DNA of 64,000 nucleotides from Sulfuritalea sp. (GTDB taxonomy: Bacteria > Pseudomonadota > Gammaproteobacteria > Burkholderiales > Rhodocyclaceae). The translations under genes were made by a program, and so were the position numbers. Positions 26,511-35,052 of the stretch are shown here, one piece after another (the first letter of the stretch is position 1; each line of letters opens with the position of its first letter). The stretch lies in assembly GCA_016708585.1 (NCBI GenBank), contig JADJFK010000010.1:1-64000 (forward strand). Direction: 5' to 3'. The notes beneath the pieces are model-generated. The model was not told the DNA's origin. It saw only the letters and a program-made list of their open reading frames with translations, and searched no databases.

Positions 26511-27943
26511 AGATCCTTTTCGCCACGTCCGAGATCGCGCCCTGGGTCAAAACCGGCGGCCTCGGCGACGTCGCCGGCGCGCTGCCGGCCGCATTGCGCG
26601 CGCTGGGCCACGACGTGCGCGTGCTGGTGCCGGCCTATCCGGCGCTGCTGCAGGCCTTTCCCGGCGCCGAGGAAATCGCCCGCCCGCACTGGCTGGGCGG
26701 CCTGCTGCCGACACCCGGCTTGCGCCAGGCGACAGCGCCCGACGGCACACCGCTGCTGCTGCTCGACTACCGCCCCTATTACGAACGACCCGGCAATCCC
26801 TACCTCGGTCCCGAAGGCCGCGACTGGCTCGACAACCACCTGCGCTTCGGCCTGCTCTCGCGCGTCGCCGCCTGGCTCGGCTCCGAGGCCAGCAGCCTGG
26901 ACTGGGTACCCGAGGTGATCCACTGCAACGACTGGCAGACCGCGCTGGCGCCGGCCTATCTCGCCTACGGCGCCGAACGCCCGGCCAGGTCGCTGGTCAC
27001 GGTGCACAACCTGGCCTTCCAGGGCCTTTTCGACCACGCCGCCCTGTTCGAACTGGGCCTGCCGGATGCGGCCTGGAGCATGCACGGCGTCGAGTTCTAC
27101 GGCCACCTGTCCTTCCTCAAGGCCGGCCTGCAGCATGCCGATGCGATCAACACGGTGAGCCCGACCTACGCCCGCGAAATCCAGACCGATGCCGAAGGCA
27201 TGGGCATGGCCGGCCTGCTGCGGCACCGCGCTGCGGACCTCAGCGGCATCCTCAACGGCATCGACACGCGCGACTGGGACCCGGCGCACGACCGCCACCT
27301 GGTCAAGCATTACGGCCCGCGCCGGCTGGAAGACAAGGCCGCGAACAAGGCCGCGCTGCAGGCGGAAATGGGCCTCGAGGTGCACGCCGACCGGCCGCTG
27401 CTGGCGGTGGTGAGCCGCCTCACCGAGCAGAAGGGCCTCGACCTGCTGCTCGACGTCGCCGCGCGCGCGCTCGACCTGCCGGCACAGATCGCCGTGCTCG
27501 GCAGCGGTTCGCACGCGCTGGAAAACGGCTGGAGCGACTTCGCCCGGCGCCACCCGGGGCGCTGCGCGGTCCGCATCGGCTTCGACGAGGGCTTCGCCCA
27601 TCGCATCGAAGCCGGCGCCGACATCTTCGTCATGCCTTCGCGCTTCGAACCCTGCGGCCTCAACCAGATGTACAGCCTGCGCTACGGCACGCCGCCCGTG
27701 GTGCGCGCCACCGGCGGCCTGGCCGACACGGTGGTCGACGCCGCCGACGAAAAGCGCGGCAACGGCTTCGTCTTCGGCCCGGCCACCGCGGCAGCCCTGT
27801 TCGCCGCCCTGAAGCGCGCCGCCGCGGCCTGGCGCGACCCCGCGCTCTGGCGCCGGCTGCAGAAGCACGGCATGGGGCGCGATTCGAGCTGGGCCGAGGC
27901 CGCCGGCCATTACGCCGCGCTCTACGAAAAAATCGCGGGCTGA
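26507..27943 (+). CDS. glgA: Glycogen synthase (ADP-glucose type)
   Basis: 478 residues from a GTG at 26507 overlapping pgi. KILFATSEIAPWVKTGGLGDVAGAL holds the KxGGL motif for ADP-glucose; HCNDWQTALAP, VVSRLTEQKGLDLLL and RFEPCGLNQMYSLRYGTPPVVRATGGLADTV are the GT5 C-terminal signatures including the catalytic Glu. It adds glucose from ADP-glucose to glycogen ends. GC3-rich codon use as in its neighbours. Confidence 0.96.
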   Translation: MKILFATSEIAPWVKTGGLGDVAGALPAALRALGHDVRVLVPAYPALLQAFPGAEEIARPHWLGGLLPTPGLRQATAPDGTPLLLLDYRPYYERPGNPYLGPEGRDWLDNHLRFGLLSRVAAWLGSEASSLDWVPEVIHCNDWQTALAPAYLAYGAERPARSLVTVHNLAFQGLFDHAALFELGLPDAAWSMHGVEFYGHLSFLKAGLQHADAINTVSPTYAREIQTDAEGMGMAGLLRHRAADLSGILNGIDTRDWDPAHDRHLVKHYGPRRLEDKAANKAALQAEMGLEVHADRPLLAVVSRLTEQKGLDLLLDVAARALDLPAQIAVLGSGSHALENGWSDFARRHPGRCAVRIGFDEGFAHRIEAGADIFVMPSRFEPCGLNQMYSLRYGTPPVVRATGGLADTVVDAADEKRGNGFVFGPATAAALFAALKRAAAAWRDPALWRRLQKHGMGRDSSWAEAAGHYAALYEKIAG

Positions 27944-27949
27944 TCGACC

Positions 27950-28444
27950 ATGCCGACGCCGACGCTGACCGTGATCGCCGCCGTCGCCCGCAATGGCGTG
28001 ATCGGCAAGGACAACCGCCTGCCCTGGCACCTGCCGGCCGACCTCAAACACTTCAAGGCGCTGACCACCGGCCACACCGTGATCATGGGCCGCAAGACCT
28101 GGGAATCGCTGCCGGAAAGATTCCGCCCCCTGCCCGGCCGGCAGAACATCGTCGTCACGCGCAATGCCGGCTACCGCGCCGAGGGCGCCGCGGTCGTCAC
28201 TTCCCTGCCCGCCGCCGTCGCGGCAGCGCAAGGCGACGAAGCCTTCATCATCGGCGGCGCGGAGCTCTACGCCGCGGCGCTGCCGCTGGGCGACCGGCTG
28301 CAGTTGACCGAAATCGATGCCGCCTTCGAGGGCGACACGCATTTCCCCGCCATCGATGCGCGCACGTGGCGCGAAACGGCGCGCGAAACGCACCAGGACG
28401 GGGCCGGCTTCGCTTATGCCTTCGTCACTTACGAGCGATCCTGA
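27950..28444 (+). CDS. folA: Dihydrofolate reductase
   Basis: 164 residues. IAAVARNGVIGKDNRLPWHLPADLKHFKALTTG and MGRKTWESLPERFRPLPGR are the classical DHFR motifs, with the catalytic acidic residue in PADLKHF. It reduces dihydrofolate to tetrahydrofolate with NADPH, completing the thymidylate cycle with thyA. It lies 6 bp after glgA and is probably read from the same transcript. Confidence 0.95.
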   Translation: MPTPTLTVIAAVARNGVIGKDNRLPWHLPADLKHFKALTTGHTVIMGRKTWESLPERFRPLPGRQNIVVTRNAGYRAEGAAVVTSLPAAVAAAQGDEAFIIGGAELYAAALPLGDRLQLTEIDAAFEGDTHFPAIDARTWRETARETHQDGAGFAYAFVTYERS

Positions 28445-28501
28445 CGGGCACCGGCGCTCCGGACTTGAAACCACCCCTGAAAACCTTGATCTTGGCAAAT
28501 C

Positions 28502-29794
28502 ATGTCACTCGACTCCGATCACCTCCCTGAAGTACGCGAGCAGTATGAACGCCTGCCCTATCCCCCGTGCGATCCCGAGGATGACAACAGGCGACTGGTG
28601 ACCACGTGGCTCGACGACCTGCCGATGGTCAATCATTATTGCTTCGGCGGCGCACAGTCGTTCGCGCGCGGCTTTCGTGTCCTGGTAGCCGGGGGCGGCA
28701 CGGGTGACGGCACGATCTACCTGGCGGAACAGTTGCGCGCTACCGACGCGGAAATAGTTCACCTGGATTTGAGCGAGGCCAGCATCAACATCGCCAGGCG
28801 CCGGGCGGAGATAAGGAAGCTGGAAAATATCCGTTGGGTGCATGACTCCCTGCTCTCCCTTCCGCGCCTGGGTTTGGGTGAGTTTGACTACATCAATTGC
28901 GTCGGTGTGTTGCACCATCTGGCCGACCCCGATGCCGGGCTGGAGGCTTTGCTGTCGGTCAAGAAGCCTTCCGGCGCCCTTGGTGTCATGGTTTATGGCA
29001 CCTACGGCAGGACGGGCATCTACCAGATGCAATCCCTGCTGCGCATGATCGCCGGGGATGCCGCCACCATCCCGGCGAAACTGGAGATCGCGAAAGAGGT
29101 CCTGCAACACCTGCCATCCTCCAACTGGTATTCCCGGGGCAGGACGCCGAATGGCGATGACGTCGCTTTGGGTGATGCGGGTATCTACGATCTGCTGCTG
29201 CATTCCCGGGATCGTTCATACACGGTGCAGGAACTGTATGCATGGTTCGCCGATCAGCATGGCCTGCACCTTGAATTCACCGACGTGGGATGTGGCCGTT
29301 CATCCTATCTGCCGCAGATGGTCGCTGGCCCGCAAACGCCCCGCTACCTGTCCGGCCTTTCCGCCAGGCCGTTTCGAGAGCAGTACGCAATTGCCGAATT
29401 GCTGGGTGGCAGGCTGGACCTGCATTCCTTTTACGCCACGGCAAGCGCCGGCTCGGTAGCGCCCTATGGGGACCCGGCAATGATCCCGTTTTTCTATCAC
29501 GAACCGGTAACCGGCCCGGAAATATCCGCCCTCATCCACAGGAATCAGGCCAGCCCGCTCGTGATCAACCACGCGCACACCGGCGTTCGCATGGCGATCG
29601 ATCCCGGGAAATACGGGAAATTCATCATGAAGTACATCGATGGCAAGCGTACTTTCGCCGACATATTTGCCCTGGTGAAAGCCGAGGACAAGTTCAGGAA
29701 ATCGCCGCCGGGTGACGACGAACTCTTTGCCGATTTCAAATGCCTTTACGATTTCTTCAACGCCATCGATCGCCTGTTGCTCAGGAAACAATGA
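28502..29794 (+). CDS. SAM-dependent methyltransferase with extra C-terminal domain
   Basis: 430 residues from ATG 28502. REQYERLPYPPCDPEDD and GFRVLVAGGGTGDGTIYLAEQL (motif I) with HLDLSEASINIARRR and VGVLHHLADPDAGLEAL mark a class I methyltransferase in residues about 40-220. The last 200 residues have no family I recognise; KYGKFIMKYIDGKRTFADIFALVKAEDK is PqqD- or winged-helix-like and may bind a protein partner. Codon use is slightly less GC-biased than in the glycogen genes. Substrate unknown. Confidence 0.75.
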   Translation: MSLDSDHLPEVREQYERLPYPPCDPEDDNRRLVTTWLDDLPMVNHYCFGGAQSFARGFRVLVAGGGTGDGTIYLAEQLRATDAEIVHLDLSEASINIARRRAEIRKLENIRWVHDSLLSLPRLGLGEFDYINCVGVLHHLADPDAGLEALLSVKKPSGALGVMVYGTYGRTGIYQMQSLLRMIAGDAATIPAKLEIAKEVLQHLPSSNWYSRGRTPNGDDVALGDAGIYDLLLHSRDRSYTVQELYAWFADQHGLHLEFTDVGCGRSSYLPQMVAGPQTPRYLSGLSARPFREQYAIAELLGGRLDLHSFYATASAGSVAPYGDPAMIPFFYHEPVTGPEISALIHRNQASPLVINHAHTGVRMAIDPGKYGKFIMKYIDGKRTFADIFALVKAEDKFRKSPPGDDELFADFKCLYDFFNAIDRLLLRKQ

Positions 29795-29858
29795 TTCCGG
29801 GGACTGCCGGCAGTCGCCCGCAAGGGATAGCGCCTGCGGCCGAACCGGAGGCATGAAT

Positions 29859-30743
29859 TCAGCGTTCCGGCCAGATCGCTGCAAACAGCGCGGGCAGTAC
29901 CTCGGCGGCAGCGCCGGAAATCACGGCGTGGCACTGTGCGGCCAGCGCCGTCGGCACGGGATTGACCTCGACCACCCGCGCACCGCGTGCCAGCGCGCGC
30001 CAGGGCAGGCTGGCCGCCGGCTCGACTTCCAGCGAGGCGCCTACCGCGATCAGCACCTCGCAGCGATCCACCGCGTTCCAGGCCGCCTCGATGGCGTCCA
30101 CCGCCAGCGGCTCGCCGAACCAGACCACGTCGGGCCGCAGCAGGGCGCCGCAACCGGGACAGCGCGGCACCGGCCCCGCGCGCAACTCGATCGCCGCCAG
30201 GTCGCCGCGTTCCGCATAGGGATCGCAGTGCTCCCACACGGCATAGCCGTCGCACACCCGGCAGATGGTCGGCGACGCAGCGGCGAAAGCCGCTTCCTCA
30301 TCGACGAAGGATGTGAGGCGCAGCAGGTTGCCGTGCAGTTCGACCACCTCGCGGCTGCCGGCCCGATGATGCAGGGCGTCGACGTTCTGGGTGATCACCG
30401 TCACCTCCGGCCCGGCCTGCTCCAGCGCCGCGATCGCCGCATGCCCGGCATTCGGCGCCGCCGCGCGCACCGCCTCGGCCAGCTGCACATGCCAATCCCA
30501 GGTCCGTTGCGGGTTGGCGCGGAAGGCCCGGGCCGTCGCGACCTCCATCGGATCGACCTGCGCCCAGAGCCCGGTCAGGCGGTCGCGAAAAGTCGGGATG
30601 CCGCTCTCGGCCGACATGCCGGCGCCGGTGAACACCACCACCCGGCGCGCGGCGCGCAGGTCGGCGATCAGGCGGGGATCAAGCATCGAAGCCGTAGCGC
30701 GCGCCGTGCCGCCAGCGCCGACTTTCCAGGAGGTAATCGGCAT
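29859..30743 (-). CDS. NAD-dependent protein deacylase, SIR2 family
   Basis: 294 residues. VVVFTGAGMSAESGIPTFRD, VITQNVDALHHRAGS and VVELHGN (catalytic His) are sirtuin signatures; CRVC and CPGC hold the structural zinc. It removes acyl groups from lysine using NAD. The start at 30743 has AAGGAG 7 nt upstream and is coupled to the preceding gene. Residues about 7-19 (KVGAGGTARATAS) are encoded by a copy of the dispersed repeat, ahead of the natural-looking MLDPRLIADLRAARR. A CobB-type class III sirtuin is plausible, but the defining Tyr/Arg pair was not confirmed. Confidence 0.9.
   Translation of the reverse strand: MPITSWKVGAGGTARATASMLDPRLIADLRAARRVVVFTGAGMSAESGIPTFRDRLTGLWAQVDPMEVATARAFRANPQRTWDWHVQLAEAVRAAAPNAGHAAIAALEQAGPEVTVITQNVDALHHRAGSREVVELHGNLLRLTSFVDEEAAFAAASPTICRVCDGYAVWEHCDPYAERGDLAAIELRAGPVPRCPGCGALLRPDVVWFGEPLAVDAIEAAWNAVDRCEVLIAVGASLEVEPAASLPWRALARGARVVEVNPVPTALAAQCHAVISGAAAEVLPALFAAIWPER
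30701..30727 (-). repeat. Dispersed 26-bp repeat, in-frame copy at sirtuin N-terminus
   Basis: On the minus strand GGAAAGTCGGCGCTGGCGGC then ACGGCGC, read KVGAGGTA, the same frame as in bioF. It separates the ribosome-binding-site-supported ATG from the start of the conserved domain. Confidence 0.6.
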
Positions 30744-30753
30744 CTCGAACTCC

Positions 30754-31200
30754 TTAGCCAGGGATCTCCGCCTCCACCAGCTGCGCCAGCAGCAGCAGCG
30801 ATTCCTGCCAGCCGAGGTAGCAAGACTCGATGGGGATCGCGCCGGGGATGCCTTCCTGCACGATGCTCAGCTCCGTGCCGCAGGACACCGCGCGCAGGGC
30901 AATCGTCGTCACCATCATGCCCGGCAGGTTGGGATCGTCGAAGCCGTCGGTATGCCGGATGCGCTCGAAAGGCACCAGCTCCAGGTACTGGCCACCGAAG
31001 GCATGCGTATCGCCGGTGGCGAAGTTGGTGAAGGACATCCGGTAGCTGCCGCCGACACGCGCATCGAGGTGCCGCACCTTGCCGGTAAAGCCGTGCGGCG
31101 GCAGCCACTTGGCCATCGCATCGGGATCGAGGAAGGCGCGGTAGATGCGCTCGGCCGGCGCGCGCAGGACGCGGTGCAGGGTGACGGTTCCGCCGGGCAT
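30754..31200 (-). CDS. SRPBCC (AHSA1-type) lipid/ligand-binding fold protein
   Basis: 148 residues from ATG 31200 (MPGGTVTLHRVLRAPAERIYRAFLDPDAMAKWLPPHGF), chosen because an AAAGAGG site precedes it and the sequence matches family N-termini; longer in-frame starts read as spacer. The fold (WLPPHGFTGKVRHLDARVGGSYRM, GGQYLELVPFERI, GWQESLLLLAQLVE) is an activator-of-Hsp90 homologue type START-like cavity. Such proteins bind hydrophobic ligands; ligand unknown. The sirtuin start follows 11 bp downstream. Confidence 0.85.
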   Translation of the reverse strand: MPGGTVTLHRVLRAPAERIYRAFLDPDAMAKWLPPHGFTGKVRHLDARVGGSYRMSFTNFATGDTHAFGGQYLELVPFERIRHTDGFDDPNLPGMMVTTIALRAVSCGTELSIVQEGIPGAIPIESCYLGWQESLLLLAQLVEAEIPG

Positions 31201-31270
31201 GGCTGGCCTCTTTCTCTCGTGTGATCGGGCAAGGCACAGCCTACACCCGGAGCGAACGCATGGAGGGACC

Positions 31271-31296
31271 AAAAGTCGGCGCCGACGACACGGCAA
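31271..31296 (+). repeat. Dispersed 26-bp repeat, intergenic copy
   Basis: AAAAGTCGGCGCCGACGACA then CGGCAA, with a perfect 12-bp palindrome GTCGGCGCCGAC at its centre. It lies between the AHSA1-type gene and the decarboxylase gene, not inside a coding sequence. Confidence 0.65.
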
Positions 31297-31357
31297 TGAC
31301 CGTCCCGATCGCCGAACCGATGAAGTACTTGTGTCCTATGTGCCGGGAATGTGGCGC

Positions 31358-33604
31358 CTACTGCGCCACGCAATCCACGTAATAGCGCACCGCGCCGTTG
31401 CTGCCGTCCTTGACCAGGCCGTGGATGTCGGTCTCGAAGCCGGGGAACTTTTCGTTGAACTCGCGGGCGAACTTCAGGTAGCGGACGATGGTGGCATTGA
31501 ACTGCTCGCCCGGGATCAGCAGCGGGATGCCCGGCGGGTAGGGCGTCAGCAGCACCGCGGTGACGCGCCCTTCCAGTTCGTCGATCGGCACGCGGTCGAT
31601 CTCGCGGTGCGCCATCTTGGCGAAGGCATCGGCCGGGCGCATCGCCGGCACCATGTCGGACAGATACATCTTCGTCGTCAGGCGGGCGATGTCGCGCGCC
31701 TTGTAAACGTCGTGGATCTGGGTGCACAAGTCCTTGAGGCCTACCCGCTCGTAGCGCGGATGCTTGGCGACGAATTCGGGCAGCACCTTCCACAGCGGAT
31801 GGTTCTTGTCGTAGTCGTCCTTGAACTGCTGCAGGGCGGTGACCAGGGTGTTCCAGCGGCCCTTGGTGATGCCGATGGTGAACATGATGAAGAAGGAATA
31901 GAGGCCGCACTTCTCGACGATCACGCCGTGCTCGGCCAGGTACTTGGTGACGATGGCGGCGGGAATGCCGAAGTCGTCGGCAAAGTCGCCATCGACATCC
32001 AGCCCCGGCGTGATGATGGTGGCCTTGATCGGGTCGAGCAGGTTGAAGCCCTTGGCCAGCTTGCCGAAGCCGTGCCAGCGTTCGCCGGGCTTGAGCATCC
32101 AGGCCTCGCGCTCCTCGATGCCTTCCTCGGACAGGTCCTTCGGCCCCCAGACCTGGAACCACCAGTCGGCGCCCCATTCCTTGTCCACCTTGCGCATGGC
32201 GCGGCGGAAATCCAGGGCTTCGCTGATCGACTCCTCGACCAGCGCGGTGCCGCCGGGTTCTTCCATCATCGCCGCGGCGACGTCGCAGGAGGCGATGATC
32301 GAGTACTGCGGCGAGGTCGAGGTGTGCATGAGATACGCCTCGTTGAACACGTCGCGATCGAGCTTGTTGTGCTCGGCGTCCTGCACCAGGATCTGCGAGG
32401 CCTGGGAGAGGCCGGCCAGCAGCTTGTGCGTCGACTGCGTCGAGAACACCATCGACTCCTTGCAGCGCGGCCGGTCGGCGCCGATGGCGTGGTAGTCGCC
32501 GTAGAAATCGTGGAAGGCGGCGTGCGGCAGCCAGGCTTCGTCGAAGTGCAGGGTGTCGATCTTGCCGTCGAGCTCTTCCTTGATGTCCTCGACGTTGTAG
32601 AGGATGCCGTCATAGGTGCTCTGGGTGATGGTCAGCACCCGCGGCTTGCCCTTGACCTGGCTGGCGAAGGGATGGGCGGCGATCTTCTTCTGGATGTTCT
32701 TCCAGCGGAACTCTTCCTTCGGGATCGGGCCGATGATGCCGTAGTTGTTGCGCGTCGGCATCAGGAACACCGGGATCGCGCCGGTCATCATGATGGCGTG
32801 GAGGATCGACTTGTGGCAGTTGCGGTCGACGATGACGACGTCGCCCGGCGCCACCGTCGAGTGCCAGACGATCTTGTTCGAGGTCGAGGTGCCGTTGGTG
32901 ACGAAGAACAGGTGGTCGGCGTTGAAGATGCGCGCCGCGTTGCGCTCGGAGGCCGCCACCGGGCCGGTGTGGTCGAGCAACTGGCCGAGTTCCTCGACCG
33001 CATTGCAGACGTCGGCGCGCAGCATGTTCTCGCCGAAGAACTGGTGGAACATCTGGCCCACCGGGCTCTTGAGGAAGGCGACGCCGCCGGAGTGGCCCGG
33101 GCAGTGCCAGGAGTAGGAGCCGTCCGCCGCGTAGTGGGTCAGGGCGCGGAAGAAGGGCGGCGGCAGCGAATCGAGGTAGGCCTTGGCCTCGCGCACCACG
33201 TGGCGGGCGATGAACTCCGGCGTGTCCTCGTACATGTGGATGAAGCCGTGCAGTTCCCTCAGGATGTCGTTCGGGATGTGGCGCGAGGTGCGCGTCTCGC
33301 CGTGGAGGAAGATCGGGATGTCCGGATTCTTGTGGCGGATTTCCTCGACGAAGGCACGCAGGTTGAGCACGGCGGGGTCGAGCTCGGGGCCGGGCGTGAA
33401 TTCCTCGTCGTCGATCGAGAGGATGAAGGCCGACGCCCGGCTTTGCTGCTGGGCAAACGAGGTCAGGTCGCCGTAGCTGGTGACGCCAAGCACGTCGAGG
33501 CCTTCCTTTTCGATGGCGTCGGCCAGGGCGCGGATGCCGAGGCCCGAAGCGTTCTCGGAACGGAAGTCTTCGTCGATGATGATGATGGGGAAATGGAAGC
33601 GCAT
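31358..33604 (-). CDS. Arginine/lysine/ornithine decarboxylase, PLP-dependent
   Basis: 748 residues from ATG 33604. An N-terminal response-regulator-like wing domain (IIIIDEDFRSENASGLGIRALADAIEKEG, about 1-120) leads into the fold-type I core: THYAADGSYSWHCPGHSGGVAFLKSPVG, HFDEAWLPHAAFH, FSTQSTHKLLAGLSQAS (PLP-binding Lys in STHK), and the C-terminal domain. These enzymes decarboxylate arginine, lysine or ornithine to polyamine precursors in acid resistance or polyamine synthesis. The substrate cannot be assigned from sequence alone. The region right before the start is replaced by poly-G, so its ribosome binding site cannot be seen. Confidence 0.92.
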   Translation of the reverse strand: MRFHFPIIIIDEDFRSENASGLGIRALADAIEKEGLDVLGVTSYGDLTSFAQQQSRASAFILSIDDEEFTPGPELDPAVLNLRAFVEEIRHKNPDIPIFLHGETRTSRHIPNDILRELHGFIHMYEDTPEFIARHVVREAKAYLDSLPPPFFRALTHYAADGSYSWHCPGHSGGVAFLKSPVGQMFHQFFGENMLRADVCNAVEELGQLLDHTGPVAASERNAARIFNADHLFFVTNGTSTSNKIVWHSTVAPGDVVIVDRNCHKSILHAIMMTGAIPVFLMPTRNNYGIIGPIPKEEFRWKNIQKKIAAHPFASQVKGKPRVLTITQSTYDGILYNVEDIKEELDGKIDTLHFDEAWLPHAAFHDFYGDYHAIGADRPRCKESMVFSTQSTHKLLAGLSQASQILVQDAEHNKLDRDVFNEAYLMHTSTSPQYSIIASCDVAAAMMEEPGGTALVEESISEALDFRRAMRKVDKEWGADWWFQVWGPKDLSEEGIEEREAWMLKPGERWHGFGKLAKGFNLLDPIKATIITPGLDVDGDFADDFGIPAAIVTKYLAEHGVIVEKCGLYSFFIMFTIGITKGRWNTLVTALQQFKDDYDKNHPLWKVLPEFVAKHPRYERVGLKDLCTQIHDVYKARDIARLTTKMYLSDMVPAMRPADAFAKMAHREIDRVPIDELEGRVTAVLLTPYPPGIPLLIPGEQFNATIVRYLKFAREFNEKFPGFETDIHGLVKDGSNGAVRYYVDCVAQ

Positions 33605-33606
33605 TT

Positions 33607-33670
33607 CCCCGGGGGGGGGGGGGGGGGGGGGGGCCGGGGGGGGGCCCCGGGGGGGGGGCCCCCGGGGCCG
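33607..33670. other. Poly-G/poly-C tracts, probable artefact beside decarboxylase start
   Basis: A run of 23 G followed by mixed G/C runs begins two bases before the ATG of the decarboxylase on its upstream side and fills most of the gap to dcd. The natural ribosome binding site should lie here, so the sequence is very likely wrong. Confidence 0.7.
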
Positions 33671-33703
33671 GCAAGCCGGGGGCCGATTACCGCCCGTGCT
33701 CAA

Positions 33704-34270
33704 TCAAATCTTCGGCAAGGTCACGCCGACCTGCCCCTGGTACTTGCCGCCGCGGTCCTTGTAGGAGGTCTCGCAGACCTCGTCGGACTCGAAGAACAGC
33801 ACCTGGGCGCAGCCTTCGCCGGCGTAGATCTTGGCCGGCAGCGGCGTCGTGTTGGAAAACTCCAGCGTCACGTAGCCTTCCCATTCCGGCTCGAAGGGCG
33901 TCACGTTGACGATGATGCCGCAGCGCGCGTAGGTGCTCTTGCCGAGGCAGATGGTGAGCACGTTGCGCGGAATGCGGAAGTACTCGACGGTGCGCGCCAG
34001 GGCGAAGGAATTGGGCGGGATGATGCAGAAGTCGGCATTCACCTCGACGAAGGAATTCGGGTCGAAGTTCTTGGGGTCGACGATGGTGCTGTTGATGTTG
34101 GTGAACAGCTTGAATTCGCGCGAGCAGCGGATGTCGTAGCCGTAGCTCGATGTGCCGTAGGAGACGATCTTGTGGCCGTTGGCCTCGCGCACCTGGCCGG
34201 CCTCGAAGGGCTCGATCATCTTGTGCTGCTCCGCCATGCGGCGGATCCACTTGTCAGACTTGATGCTCAT
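33704..34270 (-). CDS. dcd: dCTP deaminase
   Basis: 188 residues, the length of E. coli Dcd. IVSYGTSSYGYDIRCS, FVLARTVEYF-like LARTVEYFRIPRNVLTICLGKSTYARCGI (substrate loop with Ser/Arg) and LEFSNTTPLPAKIYAGEG (catalytic Glu) are the family motifs. It converts dCTP to dUTP, which becomes dUMP for thymidylate synthesis. Same direction as, and upstream of, the decarboxylase. Confidence 0.96.
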   Translation of the reverse strand: MSIKSDKWIRRMAEQHKMIEPFEAGQVREANGHKIVSYGTSSYGYDIRCSREFKLFTNINSTIVDPKNFDPNSFVEVNADFCIIPPNSFALARTVEYFRIPRNVLTICLGKSTYARCGIIVNVTPFEPEWEGYVTLEFSNTTPLPAKIYAGEGCAQVLFFESDEVCETSYKDRGGKYQGQVGVTLPKI

Positions 34271-34335
34271 GGTTCATCCGGAGGGAAGGAATGCAGGGGA
34301 GCGCAGTATACGGCCTAAGCTTCCCGCCGTGAAAC

Positions 34336-35004
34336 TCAGGCCAGCAGCCCGGCCAGGCGGGCGATGCCGGGCCCCGGATCGTCGCGGCGTATGCCCAGCA
34401 GCGGGATGCCGCCGACGTGGTTGGTCAGGCTGGCCAGCGTCTGGCCCAGCGCCACGCCGGAGCCTTCGGTTTCGTTTACCGCAATCGCGGCCACCGGCAC
34501 GCCGGCGTGCGCCAGGCATTCCAGCGCAGTCAGCGTATGGCTCATGCTGCCCAGGTAGCTGCCCGTGACCAGCACGCAGGACAGTCCGCTGGCGGCGATC
34601 CAGTCGCGCACCGTATGGTGCTCGTCGAGCGGGGCCATGACGCCGCCGACGCCCTCGACCAGCAGCGGGCCAGCGGCCTTTTCCGCCGCGCGGCGGGTAA
34701 ACGCCACCAGGGCGTCGAAGGGCACCAGGCGACCCTCGCGCGCCGACGCCATGTCCGGCGACAGCGGCGCCGCGTAACGCCAGGGGGCGATGGCGTCCAG
34801 CGCGCGCGCATCCACCGGCCGGCCCAGCGCCGCCAGCAGCGCCCCGGCGTCGCTCGCCGCCGGGGTCGCGGGGTCGAAGCCGGAGAGCACCGGCTTCAGC
34901 GCCTCGGGGCGCAGGCGTTGCTCGCGCCAGTGGCGCAGCAACGCGCAGGCAAGCCAGGTCTTGCCGATGTCGGTACCGGTGCCGGTGATAAACTGCGCCC
35001 TCAT
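34336..35004 (-). CDS. bioD: Dethiobiotin synthetase
   Basis: 222 residues. FITGTGTDIGKTWLACALL is the P-loop of the family; LKPVLSGFDP has the CO2/Mg-binding Lys, and PLLVEGVGGVMAPLDEHHTV is a typical BioD segment. It forms the ureido ring of dethiobiotin. It is divergent from bioA with only 48 bp between, so both promoters must share that gap. Confidence 0.93.
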   Translation of the reverse strand: MRAQFITGTGTDIGKTWLACALLRHWREQRLRPEALKPVLSGFDPATPAASDAGALLAALGRPVDARALDAIAPWRYAAPLSPDMASAREGRLVPFDALVAFTRRAAEKAAGPLLVEGVGGVMAPLDEHHTVRDWIAASGLSCVLVTGSYLGSMSHTLTALECLAHAGVPVAAIAVNETEGSGVALGQTLASLTNHVGGIPLLGIRRDDPGPGIARLAGLLA

Positions 35005-35052
35005 TTTTCCCTCCGCCGCAGCATTCTAGCCGGCGCACCCGCCTCCCTCGAC

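Noticed and set aside
31145..34318. Very long open frame on the plus strand opposite the decarboxylase and dcd
   Set aside because: It is the complement of two clear genes, with composition typical of the antisense of GC3-biased codons and no family resemblance. The same applies to long antisense frames opposite dnaE, glgP, maeB and the sigma54 activator.
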